Assembly (NCBI GenBank): GCA_963924555.1
Contig: OZ004583.1
Coordinates: forward strand, 7,020,582-7,084,581
From: Crambe crambe
Lineage: Eukaryota; Porifera; Demospongiae; Poecilosclerida; Crambeidae
Direction of reading: 5' to 3'
DNA: 64,000 bases
The position numbers and the translations under genes are program-made. Positions 1 through 10,281 of the stretch are shown here, in pieces (within the stretch, counting starts at the first letter, position 1; each line of letters opens with the position of its first letter). The notes beneath the pieces were generated by a model that did no database searches, had not been told where the DNA came from, and saw nothing but the letters and a program-made list of their open reading frames with translations.

Positions 1-3000
1 CCACAACACAAGAGATACAAATGTAACAACAAATCCTGTTATAGAGAGACTCAGAGATAGCCATGGTCCTAGAGGAGAAAATAAAACAAAGTCTTAGCTA
101 GCTTGTGAATGATAGAATGATACCTTTCTTAAATACCATCACAGTAATGATCACTCCAAGTACAATGGCCACACTTAATAGTATCACACCCACAACCAGC
201 AGACCTTGATTTGCTGATGTCAACCGTGCACCTACACGCACCAACATGAATGTTATTGTACTTCAAGAAACATACTAATTCACCTTCACTGGAAGTGAAA
301 TTTCCTCTGACCCGAAAGTTGAGGGAAGAAGTGTTGATAGTCACCTGATAATAATAGATTGTAGCAGCATCTGAGACAGTTAATTGGAAAGGGGAATTGA
401 GGGAGGTAGATGATGAAGGGCTCAGGTCCTGGTAAGAGGAGTCACGGCCATATTGGAAGAAGCAGTCTCCTTCTCTCATAGGGTAGGAACAGAGGACAGA
501 GGTCACACAACCCTCAGAGGAGAAAGAAACATCAAAGGAAGATGGAAAAGAAGTGTCTAAATCAATAGTTAATAAGGGAACATAATAGACTATGAATCAA
601 CTCACTTAGAGATGTGGAGGTGCTAGTTGACCCAAAGGCTCCTGTAACATTAACACTGACAAAATATCTTTGGTCTGGTGAGGAGAGGGGGAAGGATATG
701 GAGCAGAGATTATTACTGCAGTTGTTAGAGTTGATCATCCTCTGATCCACCCTCTCCCTTGTGCTGTCCTCCAGGACCACTGTGTAGTTCAGGAGTTGGT
801 TAAAAGAACATACCTCAGATAAAGATTGAATCTGGAAGACAAAAATTATTGATGAGTTGCCATTAAAGTAAGTTAGTTTCACAGTAACTTGTTGCATCCA
901 CTGAACTGTCAGTTGTGATAGTTGGTTGTTCTGATCATACACTGGAAAAACTGTAATTTCAGGAGTTCTGGGAACTTCATGATTTAAAAATGTCAATAAT
1001 TATTTTACTATTAGGGAATTGTTATTACTTTGTGGTTGAATAGTGAAGGTGCCTCTGGTTCCTTCTTGGTTCCCACAGTTGATGGCACTGACATTGAAGG
1101 AGTAGCGTGTCCCCAGGACCAGTCCAGAGCAGTTGTAATCCTCGCTGGGACTCACCAGTTGGTCACTGGAACAGGAGGAGGGAGTGGGGCTCAGTACTAC
1201 ACGATAGTTTGTCACATTATTCCCAGAGGAAAAGGAGTCAAAAAGTACCGTTACATCTCCAGGAGAGAAGACAAGGGAACATTCCTGTAAAGGACGTGTG
1301 GGAGGAGCTGTACAACAAGGGAACATGCAATGTAAGGGGGAGAAGCTATAAAGATTATAATTATAGACTCGACATAATAAGGATGTTAAATACAACCCAG
1401 AAAGTTGGTCAGGGTGATCACCCTGTTTTATGATAACAATACCCAAATAAGGTTATAAATAGGTTATACCACAACCACTTAGGCTGTATGGTTTATATTG
1501 TGCGGGCTCAGCATACAGCCTTCGTGATTATGGAATAACCTATACGTACATCCTTATCATCACCACACCCTTAATTCATACACCAAAAGGTTCCCACCAA
1601 TGGTTCCTGACCTATGCATAAATACAGTAACCCTTATTCCACTTTTTGCATGAAGGGTGTGTCATATGTGAGTGTAGGGAGCAGTTTAGTACCAATGATA
1701 TCAATGCGATAGTCAGTGCTATTCATATCAGCTCCATCAGCACACTGGATGGTAGCTCCATCTACAAGTGTTGCAGTAGTAGTCAATGTAGATTCAATAT
1801 TTATAAGATTTTGGCTGCTGCTGCTTTGAGATGCATTGATGACTAACACCTCAATGCCAGGCAGGGAAGGGATGCTTCTTGGGAAATTATGTGACGGATT
1901 AAAGGCATACCCACGAAGATCAGTGTCATTCACTCTCCATATAAGTGTATTGGGTATATCAGTTCCCACACAAGTGAACTGGATTGGTCCTGGACAGTTC
2001 AATGAAGTGTTGGGCATCAAAACAATCCCTGTATGAAGAAAACGGCCTAGCTACATTGCAGTGAAGTTTCCCTGCAACCTAGCTAGATATATCTTACTAT
2101 AGCTTATTACTACAGATCATGTTCTAGCTTAAGCTGTAACTAACTATTGAGCTATACAGCCTAGCTAGCTACTCAGCCTACTTAAGGGGAGCCTGTACCA
2201 TAAAAAGTAAAACGCTTAATACATCCATATCTTCATTATGCTAAGCTTGAAAGAGAGCTCTCTTTGAGAGCTTTCCAATAGTGTACTTAGTTACAACTTT
2301 ATACCCCCCATAAATTATATGGAAGACCTGACATGACCTCAGAAATTAAAAAAATTCTTTAAAATTACCACATACTTAGGAGGCCTTTGATACTCCTATC
2401 ATAGCTTCTATGGGCCTAGCTGCTTTGAATGAGCGATGGGATTTCAAGGGGAGGGTATGGTTCCAAACATATGAAGGGAGATGTAAAAACAAGTGTCTTT
2501 TTCCTTCTTTTTTTTTTGGAACCATACCCTCCCCTTGAAATCCCATCGCTCATTCAAAGCAGCTAGGCCCATAGAAGCTATGATAGGAGTATCAAAGGCC
2601 TCCTAAGTATGTGGTAATTTTTTTATTTTCTGAGGTCATGTCAGGTCTTCCATATATGGGGGGTGTAAAGTTGTAACTATAATTGGAAAGCTCTCCTCTT
2701 TTGAGACCTAAATCAAGCTTATAGGGGGTAGATATGGACGTTTTTAAGCGTTTTACTTTTTATGGTACAGGCTCCCCTTAACATATCTACCGAGTCTTGA
2801 CTATATTGTCTGAGTTTACTCCAGCTCTAACTAGAACTCTATAGCTAACCTCCTAAAGTGATCACTGGTGTCCATGATATCCAACATCCTAATAGAAGAA
2901 AGAACATGCAATTCATGATTTGGGTCAATCTCTATGTATCGATCAAAAGTGCGAACTGAATGGGTCCAGGACAAATGGAGAGAGGAGAGGAAGATAGGGA

Positions 3001-3022
3001 GCAGCTGGAAATATAATGCCAT
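1..3022 (-). CDS. Receptor copy A: Ig + three FN3-like domains + membrane segments (3' end beyond window)
   Basis: Minus-strand multi-exon gene, read from high to low coordinates. Exons with consistent phases: Ig-like 2028-1693 (TSLNCPGPIQFTC ... GATIQCADG), FN3-1 1307-1029, FN3-2 split as 974-889 and 831-606, FN3-3 556-284, TM1 231-124 (LLVVGVILLSVAIVLGVIIT), TM2 from 68 running off the window. All borders are GT/AG and every exon from Ig to TM1 fits the same reading frame. A candidate signal-peptide exon starts at ATG 3022 (MALYFQLLPIFLSSLHLS), but its best donor near 2850 is in phase 2 while the Ig exon expects phase 1, so that join is not settled. Many N-x-S/T sites suggest an extracellular glycoprotein. 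The intron between FN3-2a and 2b is only about 57 bp and has no in-frame stop. The family resembles Ig/FN3 cell-surface receptors; the ligand is unknown. The cytoplasmic tail is not in the window. Confidence 0.68.
2186..2777. mobile_element. Foldback element with TTAA target duplication
   Basis: Two arms (about 2186-2509 and 2516-2777) are near-perfect inverted copies. The outer ends are GGGGAGCCTGTACCAT and its complement, flanked on both sides by TTAA (2182-2185 and 2778-2781). A TTAA duplication is typical of the piggyBac superfamily. No coding capacity is seen, so this is a non-autonomous, MITE-like element. It lies between the signal-exon candidate and the Ig exon of receptor copy A. The related stretch in copy D (near 38,485) lacks it, which acts as an approximate empty site. 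Confidence 0.8.
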
Positions 3023-3418
3023 AAGTGAGTGAGGATATACACACTAAGAACTACCAGTATGTATGTATACTTCCCTGAATTATCCTAAATTGATCAATAT
3101 ACATGCAGTGGAATTGATAAAGGACCCTCCAAATGAAGGCATGATAGAAATAACAACTTTCAATGTACTAAAATAAAGTCATATAGCACTCAAGCTTCTA
3201 GTTCTTTATCTCTGAATAGAGGATAACCTCTCCATAATAACAATAATATTGTGCTTATTTACAGAACCTCATAAACTTTCCAAATCATGATGACCTGGAA
3301 CAGTTAATATAGGACTCACTAGCTATCAGCTATGTTAGTGAGATGGTTATATAATGTGCTGTACACTTACACTCTATATTCCTTATCAGCAAAATACAGC
3401 AAGTGAAAAGAATGCTCT

Positions 3419-3695
3419 AAAGAAGAAGAAGAAAAAGAAGAAGGAGGAGGAGAAGAAGAAAAAGAAGAGAAGAAGAAAAAGAAGAGGAGAAGAAAAAGGA
3501 GGGGAAGAAAAAGAAGAGAAGAAGAAAAAAAAGAGGAGAAGAAGAAAAAGAAGAAGAAGGAGAAGAGAAGAAGAAAAAGAAGAGGAGAAGAAGAAAAAGA
3601 AGAAGAAGGAGGAGAAGAAGAAAAAGAAGAAGAAGGAGAAGAAAAAGAAAAAGAAGGAGAAGGAGAAGAAGAAGAAGGAGGAGAAGAAAAGAAAA
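3419..3695. repeat. 277-bp uninterrupted purine tract (GAA/GAAAAG-rich)
   Basis: Every base from 3419 to 3695 on the + strand is A or G, in irregular GAA, GAAA and GGA units. The Lys/Glu-rich and Ser/Phe-rich open frames across it are by-products of composition. The homologous place in the duplicated copy D flank (near 38,862) has only a short AAAGAAGAAGAAAAA-like seed, so the tract appears to have expanded here. Confidence 0.9.
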
Positions 3696-3699
3696 TATA

Positions 3700-4665
3700 T
3701 ATCAACAAACCAGAAGAAAATGGAAATAAGTAAATTAATAGCAAATATTTAACTAATTCAGAGCATGGCTACATGATTATGTCCAGTACTGCATAATAAC
3801 CACATTAGAGTATGTTCCGGCTATTATGCTTTGGCCATGTAAGCTAGGTAGGTTGTTATGCAGTAAGAATACTGTAAGATACCAGCTCTTGTTCCTGATC
3901 GTAAGTATATAATTTTATTGCATTAGCATGTCAGATACAATAAATCTCAAGCCGGCCAGCTAGCTAGCTAGTGCGGCATGGTATAAAATCAAACAATGTT
4001 TAATCTCCATGGAGATAAGAAAGCACGGCTGCTAAAGCGTCAAGGTAAAGTTACTTTACTGTAGTTAGCCTAGTCTATACTCAACTTATAAAATAGTAAG
4101 AACACGGATGTCACGGCTTTTATGGACCCTTGGCCTTGGGACTCGGGTTGTTTATAATCCATAAAACCCTGGCACCCATGTTCTAACTATTACTAGTGCT
4201 GAATTGATAATTATTGCAAATCAGCAGTGTTAGCTACCAAGTCTGGCATGACATGAACTAGCTTCCCTTGTCCTGGTGGAGTAACACCCATGCATCTCAC
4301 ATGTCATAACAATGCTAGAAATCCAAAAGGATGTTTCTCACACTCGGAGATATTATCATAGTGCCCCTACCACGTCATTCCTAGGAATATTGATGATTTT
4401 CCTTACGGATTCACAAGCTATGGCATAGCTACTATTCAATAGACCTGACAAGAATTAAAGAGCAGTGTGATTGAAACAACAAGGGCTGAAGGTAATGATA
4501 CTTTACCTTCTTAGGATTAGCTTTAACTTATTCCTCATAGTATGCGAGAAGAGGGAAAAGAGAAGTGGAGGGAGAGGGGAGAGAGAAGGAGGCAGAAGAA
4601 GAGAGAAAAGGTGTCACTGGAATTTATCCAAAATCAACCTCTCTCCTCCCTCATTGGCTAACTAG
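3700..4665. other. No gene recognised; 5' part duplicated near 38.9 kb
   Basis: No convincing exon was found. The stretch around 3750-3830 (GAGCATGGCTACATGATTAT) reappears near 38,925, showing that the segmental duplication joining copies A and D extends upstream of the receptor. The rest is AT-rich with TAGCTAGC runs. Confidence 0.5.
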
Positions 4666-4754
4666 TCTCGCGTAGCCAGACCTGATTCTTTCCTTTTTTG
4701 GAAAGAATCGGGTTCTTTCCTTTTTCAGAAAGAATCGGGTCTGGCTACTTGAGA
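4666..4754. mobile_element. Short MITE-like hairpin (GTAGCCAGAC ends)
   Basis: An 89-bp unit bounded by CTCGCGTAGCCAGACC and GGGTCTGGCTACTTGAG (imperfect inverted repeats). Inside, the GATTCTTTCC/GGAAAGAATC motif is repeated about three times. It has no coding capacity. Confidence 0.6.
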
Positions 4755-5588
4755 TTATTAGCTAACTGCTTAACACTATAATGTTCTCCAATTCTAGATC
4801 AAAAGATCTAGAGCAACAGGAAGAAGCGATAAATGTAAGGCCTTTACATGCACTCATCTAATCAAGAGGGGCGTGACTTATGGTGCTGCACAAATCACGC
4901 TGTATATTAATAACTACTGTACCTGTGCGGAGCAGGAGCAGAACATCTAGTCTCGCTCCTTTTCCCCTCACTATCTCGCTCACTATACTTTCACCATACA
5001 CGTACGTGAAAGTTTGAGGGCGTCGCGACGTACATCTAATCATAACAGGTAAAGGTCGTTATCAAAAGTTTAACGACCTTTTCCAATTCCTAGCTAAGCT
5101 AGCTATGCTTCAACCGACGACCTTTTCCTAAGCTAAGCAGTGAACTATAATAATGACAACAACACAATAGCCCACTTATATACAACAATATAACTCCATG
5201 CAAAATGATCTATACTTATAATTGAGTGACAGTTTATCCTTGCTTCTTTTTGGTAGTAGGTTGGCCACCTCCCCCTTCCTAAATCAGAAGAGAGAAAAAC
5301 TGTCTAAGAGATTAGTATAATAATTATATTCCTAGCTACTTTCACAGTTCAAAATGGGAATTATTACAGAGCCATGGGGAGTACTGTAGTTTCAACAGCA
5401 CTACCAACGAAGCTGTGGGACTCATCGACTCATCGTTAAAAGATATAACAGAATGTTGTATGTTTATTTATACTACACAACTGCATACACTATTACAGTG
5501 CATAGGTGGGGGTTCATGCAGGCAAAATGAATCATTTGCCCTTGGAATCTTGGACTTTCCTGGTTTGGGGGCCATGGCCCCTATTCCT

Positions 5589-5737
5589 ACACCTATGCAG
5601 TGGACCTCCGATATTAAAAGGACACTCCAAAAGAGGATAAACCTCTCAACAAAGAAGTAGCTAAATAATCCAAGAGTGGACAACCCTCTCTACAAAGGAC
5701 TAAAGGCTGGGTCCCATTATTCAGAGGTCCCACTGTA
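5589..5737. repeat. Dispersed MITE-like repeat (related copy at 25,858-26,040)
   Basis: Ends CAGTGGACCTC and GAGGTCCCACTG are inverted repeats. The internal sequence (AGAGGATAAACCTCTCAAC, CTCTACAAAGGAC) is shared in reverse orientation with 25,858-26,040 inside a KDM7 intron. This indicates a dispersed non-autonomous element. Confidence 0.6.
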
Positions 5738-5791
5738 TAGCTAACTAGTTATTGTTGAGTTATGTATGTAGATATCAACTGCATTCTATAC

Positions 5792-5962
5792 CTGATTTTT
5801 GTTAAGAGAGCTGTATTCTCCTCCACTTCCCTTCTGGGTACTGGATGGCTGCTCTGTACATCCACTTCTGTCTCCCTTCCCATGGTCCAGTGGAAGGTAG
5901 TGCTCACCTTCCTCTTTACATGCTTGGGAAGGTGAAGGTTTTGCTGGTTTCCTACCACTCTC
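5792..5962 (-). other. Phase-0 tail-module exon with paired tyrosine motifs (copy B)
   Basis: This exon encodes ESGRKPAKPSPSQ ... GEHYLPLDHGKGDRSG ... SGGEYSSLNKNQ. It starts after ATGCAG and ends at GTATAG, both phase 0, so it can be duplicated or skipped without changing frame. Sister modules lie at 6153-6327, 9056-9208, 9246-9280, 10658-10792, 10842-10984, 35736-35872, 36839-37006 and 37065-37150. The two YxxL motifs make it a candidate phosphorylation or trafficking module of the receptor tail. Confidence 0.7.
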
Positions 5963-6449
5963 CTGCATGGATGATATGATGTACAATGACATTATCATTA
6001 TCATTATTCTCCCCTACTTCCAACCTGGGTACTGGATGGCTTATCCTTACTTCCAGCCCCTTTCTTGTGGTCTAGTTGCACTTGGGCAACACTTGCCTGA
6101 GTACATACATGCTTTTCCTCATGGTGATTTCCACATCCTGTGCATCACTTACTTTGCCACTATTGAGAGCACTGTATTCCTCTCCTCCTCCTCCACTTTC
6201 TCTTGCTGGTTTGTCCTTATGTCCATGTCCTCTGCCTCCACTCCATGTCCCAGGCTTCTACTCTTGGTTGGTGCTGAATACTATTTGATAAACTTCTATG
6301 CAAACATTTCTGCCATAAACTCATTTGCTGCAGTCAATAATAATTATATAACATAGCAGCTTCAGAGATAAGGAATTTGTGCATGATTATAGCTAATACA
6401 TGTAAATAGTTACCTCACTGCTCCTCTTTTTGTGGTTGGGTAAACCTGT

Positions 6450-8180
6450 ACATAGAGAAAGAGATTGTTGAGTTTGAGGCTTGGGCGTGAAGCACCATGC
6501 AAGAGTCAAGAGCTTTAATTATTATGGATGCTCCCCTAGTACAAGGGACACTATTTTTGAGTACCTGCCTGGTAATGAAGTCAATGTGGGTTGTTGGAAG
6601 GCAATGGTAATAAGGCCAGTGTGATTAAACTCATTGCTTCCTGTCTACCACCTGCTAATTTGGCCACCACCTACTGGTCTATTATTAAGTGTAGCAATCA
6701 GTTGTATGGTGGTTTATCTAAGTGCTAAGTGCTTTTTGGTATGTAGCTGCTTGGTTGGAACACAGATATACTAGACAGGATTGGAAACAGGTCACGTGTG
6801 CCCATAACAACAATAATTATAAATGATCCGTGTAGCTGGTAGGTAGCTGTTCGTGCTAAAGTACCGCAAACAAACAAGGGAGGAGAAGTAGAGTGCCAAA
6901 TTTCTGCTAAACTATAGCCAATTGGTAAGTTTAAAGAATGCAAAGAGTGGGGTAGTACAGTGCATAGTTCTTAAAAAGGCTGGTTTCTCAAGTGTTAGAG
7001 GGTATAATTGCGAGTAACAATGGTAGTTCGACTTTGTGGACCTCTGGAGCTTGGATCTTAAAAGTATAGTCTCTTTTTTCCTCCACTAATTTATTAGGTA
7101 GTGATCATTCATATGTATGCACATAATGTACTTTTTAAAGGTGCCTGTAAAAAAATCATGTCAATGTTACTGTTTCTTCAGATTACCCATGGCCGGCTGT
7201 CAAGAAAAGCTGAAGGATACTATAATGTAGCAACTAATACTTACACATATTTTCTTTCATGTTATAATAACAAAATGATAATAACAAGTACTGATAGGGT
7301 GCTGTTGAACATCCAATTCATCAAGAGATTTGTTGTGATATATATACTTGTTTTGGGGAATCAAGATGAAGAGTAAAGCTCCCCCAGTGTATCCTTTCCT
7401 GCCCTTGATACAAGAAGGTATCATCTCCTCACATAAATTAATTTTCAAATAATAACATAGTGTAAATGGCTTCTTACACCATCGATGAGCAAATGGCACG
7501 CCATCTCCAGCCCTCCACAAAATAATTGAGTACATATGGTCAACTAGTATCTTTCATTTTAAACCAAAAGTAAGGCAGCTAGACTTCTCTTTAAGTACTG
7601 AGAGTACCACAAAATTTTTCCACATTTTTCTTCCATAGCAACAGTAAATAGACTAAACTGACATGATAAACAACTACAGTTATAAGTCATTGAGCCTTTT
7701 CACTTATAATCATAATTATTGTTGTGCTAAATACCTTATCTTTCACCCTCTCTTTTAGATTTCTCTGTTCGCCAGGTACCTAAACGGATGTTCTATAGAT
7801 TAGCTATACGCGTGTATATGAACCTCCAACAGCAAGAAGTTGGAGTCTATCAGCTCTAAAAGCTCACTTGCCGTCAAATACTGCACATTGCCCCAGTATA
7901 ATAAAATTAATAATAAAAAATAGCCTTCCTCCCTCCCTCATCCAATTTGAGCAAATGAAGGACAGGAAACAAGGTATTAAGTCACATTGGCCTAATCTCT
8001 GTTGCATTCCAATCAAATCACGAATTAGCCCCAACAAACTCATTAGTTAGCTGTGGAGGTCAAGACCCAAGATAAGAATACTCTATACACTATCATTCAA
8101 GTGAATGGTTCTTTGTACTTAGCTAGTAAGTACATTTCATAGCACATCTATTCATTAGCTATTCCTTAAAATCCAGCTCT
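6450..8180. other. Copy B intron, no further gene recognised
   Basis: This lies between the TM3 and GLPN exons of copy B. Several short open frames exist, but none has a recognisable domain or well-placed splice sites. A block near 6770-6850 (GGATTGGAAAC, CACGTG) resembles 39,068-39,090, so part of it is a dispersed or duplicated sequence. Confidence 0.4.
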
Positions 8181-8957
8181 TACTGATGTAATCCACAGCA
8201 AAATATATTCCAGCAGCCACAAATATTAGGATATTAACGTATGAGAATACATGTGCTGAGATGATGAGACCATCTCTAGAAGATTGCCAAGTAGAATCAC
8301 ATGTATCTGCATGTACACAATGTACACAAAAATAGAATTAATTAAGAATTAATGCCGCTTACTTTTTTGCAGTCCAACATGAAATCCCACTGCCACCCAC
8401 AACACAAGAGATACAAATGACATAATAAATCCTGTCATAGAGAGACCCAGAGATACCCATGGTCCTAGAGGAAAAACAAATATTAATGACCAAAAATTTC
8501 TAAGCCAATTATGATATATACCTTTCCTAAACACCATCCAAGTAATGATCACTCCAAGTACAACAGCAACACTTAATAGTATCACACCCATAACCAGCAG
8601 ACCAGATGTCAACCGTGCACCTACACACACCAACATAATGTGCACTTAAAAGAAACACACTGACTCACCCTCATCGGATGTGAAGTTTCCTCTGACCTGA
8701 AGGTTAAGGGAAGAACTGTTGATGATTGCCTGATAATAATGAATTGTAGCAGCGTCTGAGACAGTTATTTGGAGAGGGTTATAGCAATTAAATCGAACTG
8801 TAGCCAAGATTCATGCTGTGAGGAATACTATAATGAATAACAAAAATGCTAGTGACATGATCCAATGGAAAGCAAAAGGAATTGTAGCATTTAGCATTGA
8901 CCTCACTGGCTTGGTCTATAAATTTTATCCCAGTGTATTTGATGGTGAGATGAGAGA

Positions 8958-9280
8958 TTAGCTAGTGCCAGGCCTTTTGCTAGTGGGTTGGCGACTTCCC
9001 TAAAATAAAATAAAATAAAAATCCTCTAATATTGACTCATAGCTGCTATACGTACCTCATTATCACTGTGTTCTCCTCCACTTCTCTTCTGGGTACTGGA
9101 TGGGTTGTCCTTATGTCCACTTCTGTCTCCCTTCCCATGATCAAGTTGATTGTAGTGTTCACCTCCTTCCTCATATGCTTGTGAAGGTGAAGGTTTCCTA
9201 CCACTCTCCTGCATTAGCTACTATTATTGTAACCTTTTCCCTTACCTTGCTGTCACCCGGGGCCAGAGTACTGTATTCTC
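8958..9280 (-). pseudogene. Receptor copy B2: isolated tail fragment
   Basis: Three minus-strand exons of the receptor tail without any upstream receptor exons: a partial module 9280-9246 (EYSTLAPGDSK), a full module 9208-9056 (ESGRKPSPSQ ... HYNQLDHGKGDRSG ... SGGEHSDNE), and a last exon 8999-8958 (GSRQPTSKRPGTS, then TAA). In the full module the second tyrosine motif is changed to HSDN, so that YxxL is lost. The fragment lies directly upstream of truncated copy B. It may be the remnant of a further tandem copy, or extra tail exons left by unequal recombination. Confidence 0.6.
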
Positions 9281-9299
9281 CTAAGTGATCAATCATCAA

Positions 9300-10250
9300 T
9301 TACCGGACACTTTTTCTGACATCTGGTTTATACCAGTACCTACGATTTAGGTATCAAAAGATAGCCCATTGAAAACTGATTCAGAATCGAAGCAAACAAG
9401 AACCTGAGTTGGCTTTCGATCCCCATGGCTGTGCAGACTCTGGTTTTGTTACAACTATCCAACTTTGGCCATGGTAAATAAATTACTTGTTTCTCAGGCA
9501 AAAAACTGTCAAAAATTTGAGTAGGTAGGGAGGCAATTTTAAATAATGATAAGGGGATGTTCCCAAATTTATATTAAGGCCATGGTGATTTAATTCCTTG
9601 TTTCTCAGACGAAAACTGTCCACAAATTGAAGGGAGGTATAAATAAATTAAAAGGGTGTAGTCAAAATTAATGCCTAACTTTGACCCTAATATTTTTTCT
9701 TGGTCACATAGTCATTATTTTAAGCCAGCCACTAAAACCATTAATTTTAAAAAGATGTGCAAGAAAATAAATGTTCTATTAGGCCACAGTAATTTTTTCT
9801 CAGGCTTATGGGGTTGGGGGAGGGGGCAGAACCATAAACAATGACGTTAAAAAATAGTTTGGAGACACCCCCTAAGGTACACACTGCAAGTATTGTAGTA
9901 TTGTGACATTGATAGACTGAATCTATGTTAGCTATTATTGCATGCCCTCGAATTCCTGCAAATCCAATTGAATGGATTAATCTTATGAATGGATGTAGCT
10001 AAACGCCCACAATCGACTTCATCTCATCATTATTAGGGAGGCTTACCGAGATTTATGATGTCGTACATCACGCTATACTTACCAAGTTCAAGCGGATAGC
10101 CATAACAATGCTTACCTGCACTGTAGTAGACATTATAGCACGATGGCAGAGGTACTGTACTCACATCTCATATATTAAACAGTGAGCACAAACGAATAAT
10201 TTTTTTTTTAATACATAAAAAGTTTCTTCCATGCAAATGGTCTGTAAACT
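9300..10250. other. Intergenic, duplicated flank
   Basis: No exon recognised. The part around 9,985-10,250 (AAACGCCCACA, CGACTTCATCTCATCATTA) is repeated at 35,095-35,340 next to copy D, and more loosely near 4,870-5,220 next to copy B. It therefore marks the 3' flank carried along with each receptor duplicate. Confidence 0.5.
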
Positions 10251-10281
10251 TATAGCTAATGAGTGATAGTTTGTCCTCTGC

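Larger units (their letters stand above)
5234..8778 (-). pseudogene. Receptor copy B: 5'-truncated paralog keeping membrane exons and tyrosine tail
   Basis: Recognisable exons on the minus strand: the last part of FN3-3 8778-8669 (homology to copies A and C stops abruptly near 8778), TM1 8620-8522, TM2 8464-8363, TM3 8306-8184, GLPN-KKRSSE exon 6445-6414, a QMSLWQKC exon fused to a YSAL module 6327-6153, a damaged module about 6135-6007, a module 5962-5792 (HYLPLD ... EYSSL), and a last exon 5278-5234 ending in TAA. The signal, Ig, FN3-1 and FN3-2 exons are missing. In the QMS exon the frame into the YSAL module is broken: the coiled-coil exon found in copies C and D is deleted and the two ends are joined. 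The 6135-6007 module has TAA where the tyrosine codon should be. These breaks make it a pseudogene. A function for the remaining membrane and tail part is possible but unsupported. Confidence 0.65.

Noticed and set aside
1030..1433. Plus-strand open frames over FN3-1 of copy A
   Set aside because: Shadows of the minus-strand FN3-1 exon, whose phases match copy E.
3354..3752. Lys/Glu-rich protein and its Ser/Phe-rich antisense frame
   Set aside because: Produced by the purine tract; no domain or splice context.
5966..6360. Plus-strand open frame near 5,967-6,356
   Set aside because: Antisense of the receptor copy B tail exons, which have splice sites and paralogs on the minus strand.
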